Of a stretch of DNA of 12,929 nt, positions 12,455-12,929 are shown piece by piece. The position numbers and the translations under genes were made by a program. This stretch comes from Sphingomonadaceae bacterium (lineage in GTDB: Bacteria; Pseudomonadota; Alphaproteobacteria; Sphingomonadales; Sphingomonadaceae): positions 1-12,929 of the forward strand of contig JACMKH010000206.1 of assembly GCA_014380205.1 (NCBI GenBank), read 5' to 3'. The notes beneath the pieces are model-generated. The model was not told the DNA's origin. It made no database searches and worked only from the letters and a program-made list of their open reading frames with translations. Positions within the stretch are counted from its first letter, which is position 1; each line of letters begins with the position of its first letter.

Positions 12455-12929
12455 ATGACGCGCGCTCGCTCGGTCCCCTTCGTGCTGGTGACGATCTTCA
12501 TCGATGCGATGGGGTTCGGGATCATCATGCCCGTGCTGCCCGAGCTGCTGATGAATGTCGGCGGGATCGGGCTTGCCGATGCGATCGCGGTGGGCGCGGC
12601 GATGAGCCTCGCGATGGCGGTGGCGACCTTCTTCGCCGCGCCCGTGCTCGGCAACCTCTCGGACCGGTTCGGGCGGCGGCCGGTGCTGCTCGTCGCGCTT
12701 GGCGGACTCGCGCTCGACTATCTCTTGCTTGCAGTCGCGGGGACGCTCACGCTGGTGTTCGTCGGCCGCATCGTCTCGGGCATCTTCGGCGGGAGTTATG
12801 CGCCCGCGCAGGCGGCGCTCGCCGACATCACGCCGCCCGAGCGGCGCGCGCGCGGCTTCGGCTATGTCAGCGCGGCGTTCGGGCTCGGCTTCATCCTCGG
12901 ACCGGCGATCGGCGGGCTGCTCGGCGAGA
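12455..12929 (+). CDS. TetA-like MFS drug/H+ antiporter, 3' end outside window
   Basis: The 158 residues seen are the first part of a 12-helix major facilitator of the TetA group. Helix 1 contains FIDAMGFGIIMPVLPELL, very close to the TetA sequence around its essential Asp. Motif A is GNLSDRFGRRPVLL (66-79). A GRIVSG motif follows in helix 4 (Arg105), then ADITPPERRARGFGYVSAAF, and the helix 5 motif LGFILGPAIGGLLG. Such chromosomal proteins export small hydrophobic drugs with proton exchange, and tetracycline is not necessarily the substrate. No TetR-type regulator is next to it; the divergent neighbour is an NTF2-like gene. The ATG has AAGAAGGA about 6 nt upstream. No convincing promoter was found in the gap. 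Confidence 0.92.
   Translation, partial: MTRARSVPFVLVTIFIDAMGFGIIMPVLPELLMNVGGIGLADAIAVGAAMSLAMAVATFFAAPVLGNLSDRFGRRPVLLVALGGLALDYLLLAVAGTLTLVFVGRIVSGIFGGSYAPAQAALADITPPERRARGFGYVSAAFGLGFILGPAIGGLLGE

Noticed and set aside
12438..12458. Seven-codon mini-ORF (MKKDGE) overlapping the MFS start as ATGA
   Set aside because: It consists of the MFS ribosome-binding site itself (AAGAAGGA); it has no ribosome site of its own and no attenuator stems nearby.

Overview
The window is GC-rich chromosomal DNA that looks like a sphingomonad (Alphaproteobacteria, order Sphingomonadales). The support is the truB-rpsO-pnp translation/RNA-decay cluster, a PanB with the long N-terminus I associate with sphingomonads, a perfect EcfG-type stress promoter (GGAAC-N16-CGTT), and uniformly high-GC codon use. 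I see no rRNA, tRNA, insertion sequence, phage gene or CRISPR array. Base composition is even across the window, with no obvious transferred island.

Left part (1-4270). A minus-strand operon reads GNAT acetyltransferase - truB - rpsO - pnp. The acetyltransferase overlaps truB by 13 bp. pnp runs off the left edge just before its KH/S1 RNA-binding domains. A leader of about 170 nt between rpsO and pnp holds several stem-loops. Divergent from this operon is a two-gene plus-strand unit: a Trp/Tyr-rich 84-residue protein of unknown function and an ArsC/YffB-like thioredoxin-fold protein. The first of these has a promoter placed so that its mRNA would start at the AUG.

Middle part (4267-8612). A 794-residue RTX (hemolysin-type calcium-binding) protein, likely exported by a type I secretion system not seen here, lies on the minus strand and ends tail-to-tail with the ArsC-like gene in a shared CTAG. 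Next come an NTF2-like protein (plus), a hemerythrin HHE protein under the EcfG-type promoter (minus), and a coupled minus-strand pair: a four-helix membrane protein and a small XRE-family regulator.

Right part (8852-12929). A six-helix DUF4386 protein is followed by the most unusual unit of the window. This is a two-gene operon of putative lipoproteins, one carrying an LCCL domain behind a charged linker and the other four EF-hand loops, preceded by a cluster of GGYAAT motifs in both orientations. Then come panB (pantothenate/CoA synthesis), a second NTF2-like protein on the minus strand, and the start of a TetA-like MFS transporter that runs off the right edge.

Working together: the left operon is housekeeping (ribosome, pseudouridine, RNA turnover). 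Much of the rest concerns the envelope, calcium or stress: RTX protein, EF-hand protein, LCCL lipoprotein, hemerythrin, membrane protein with regulator. Functional links among these are inference from proximity only.
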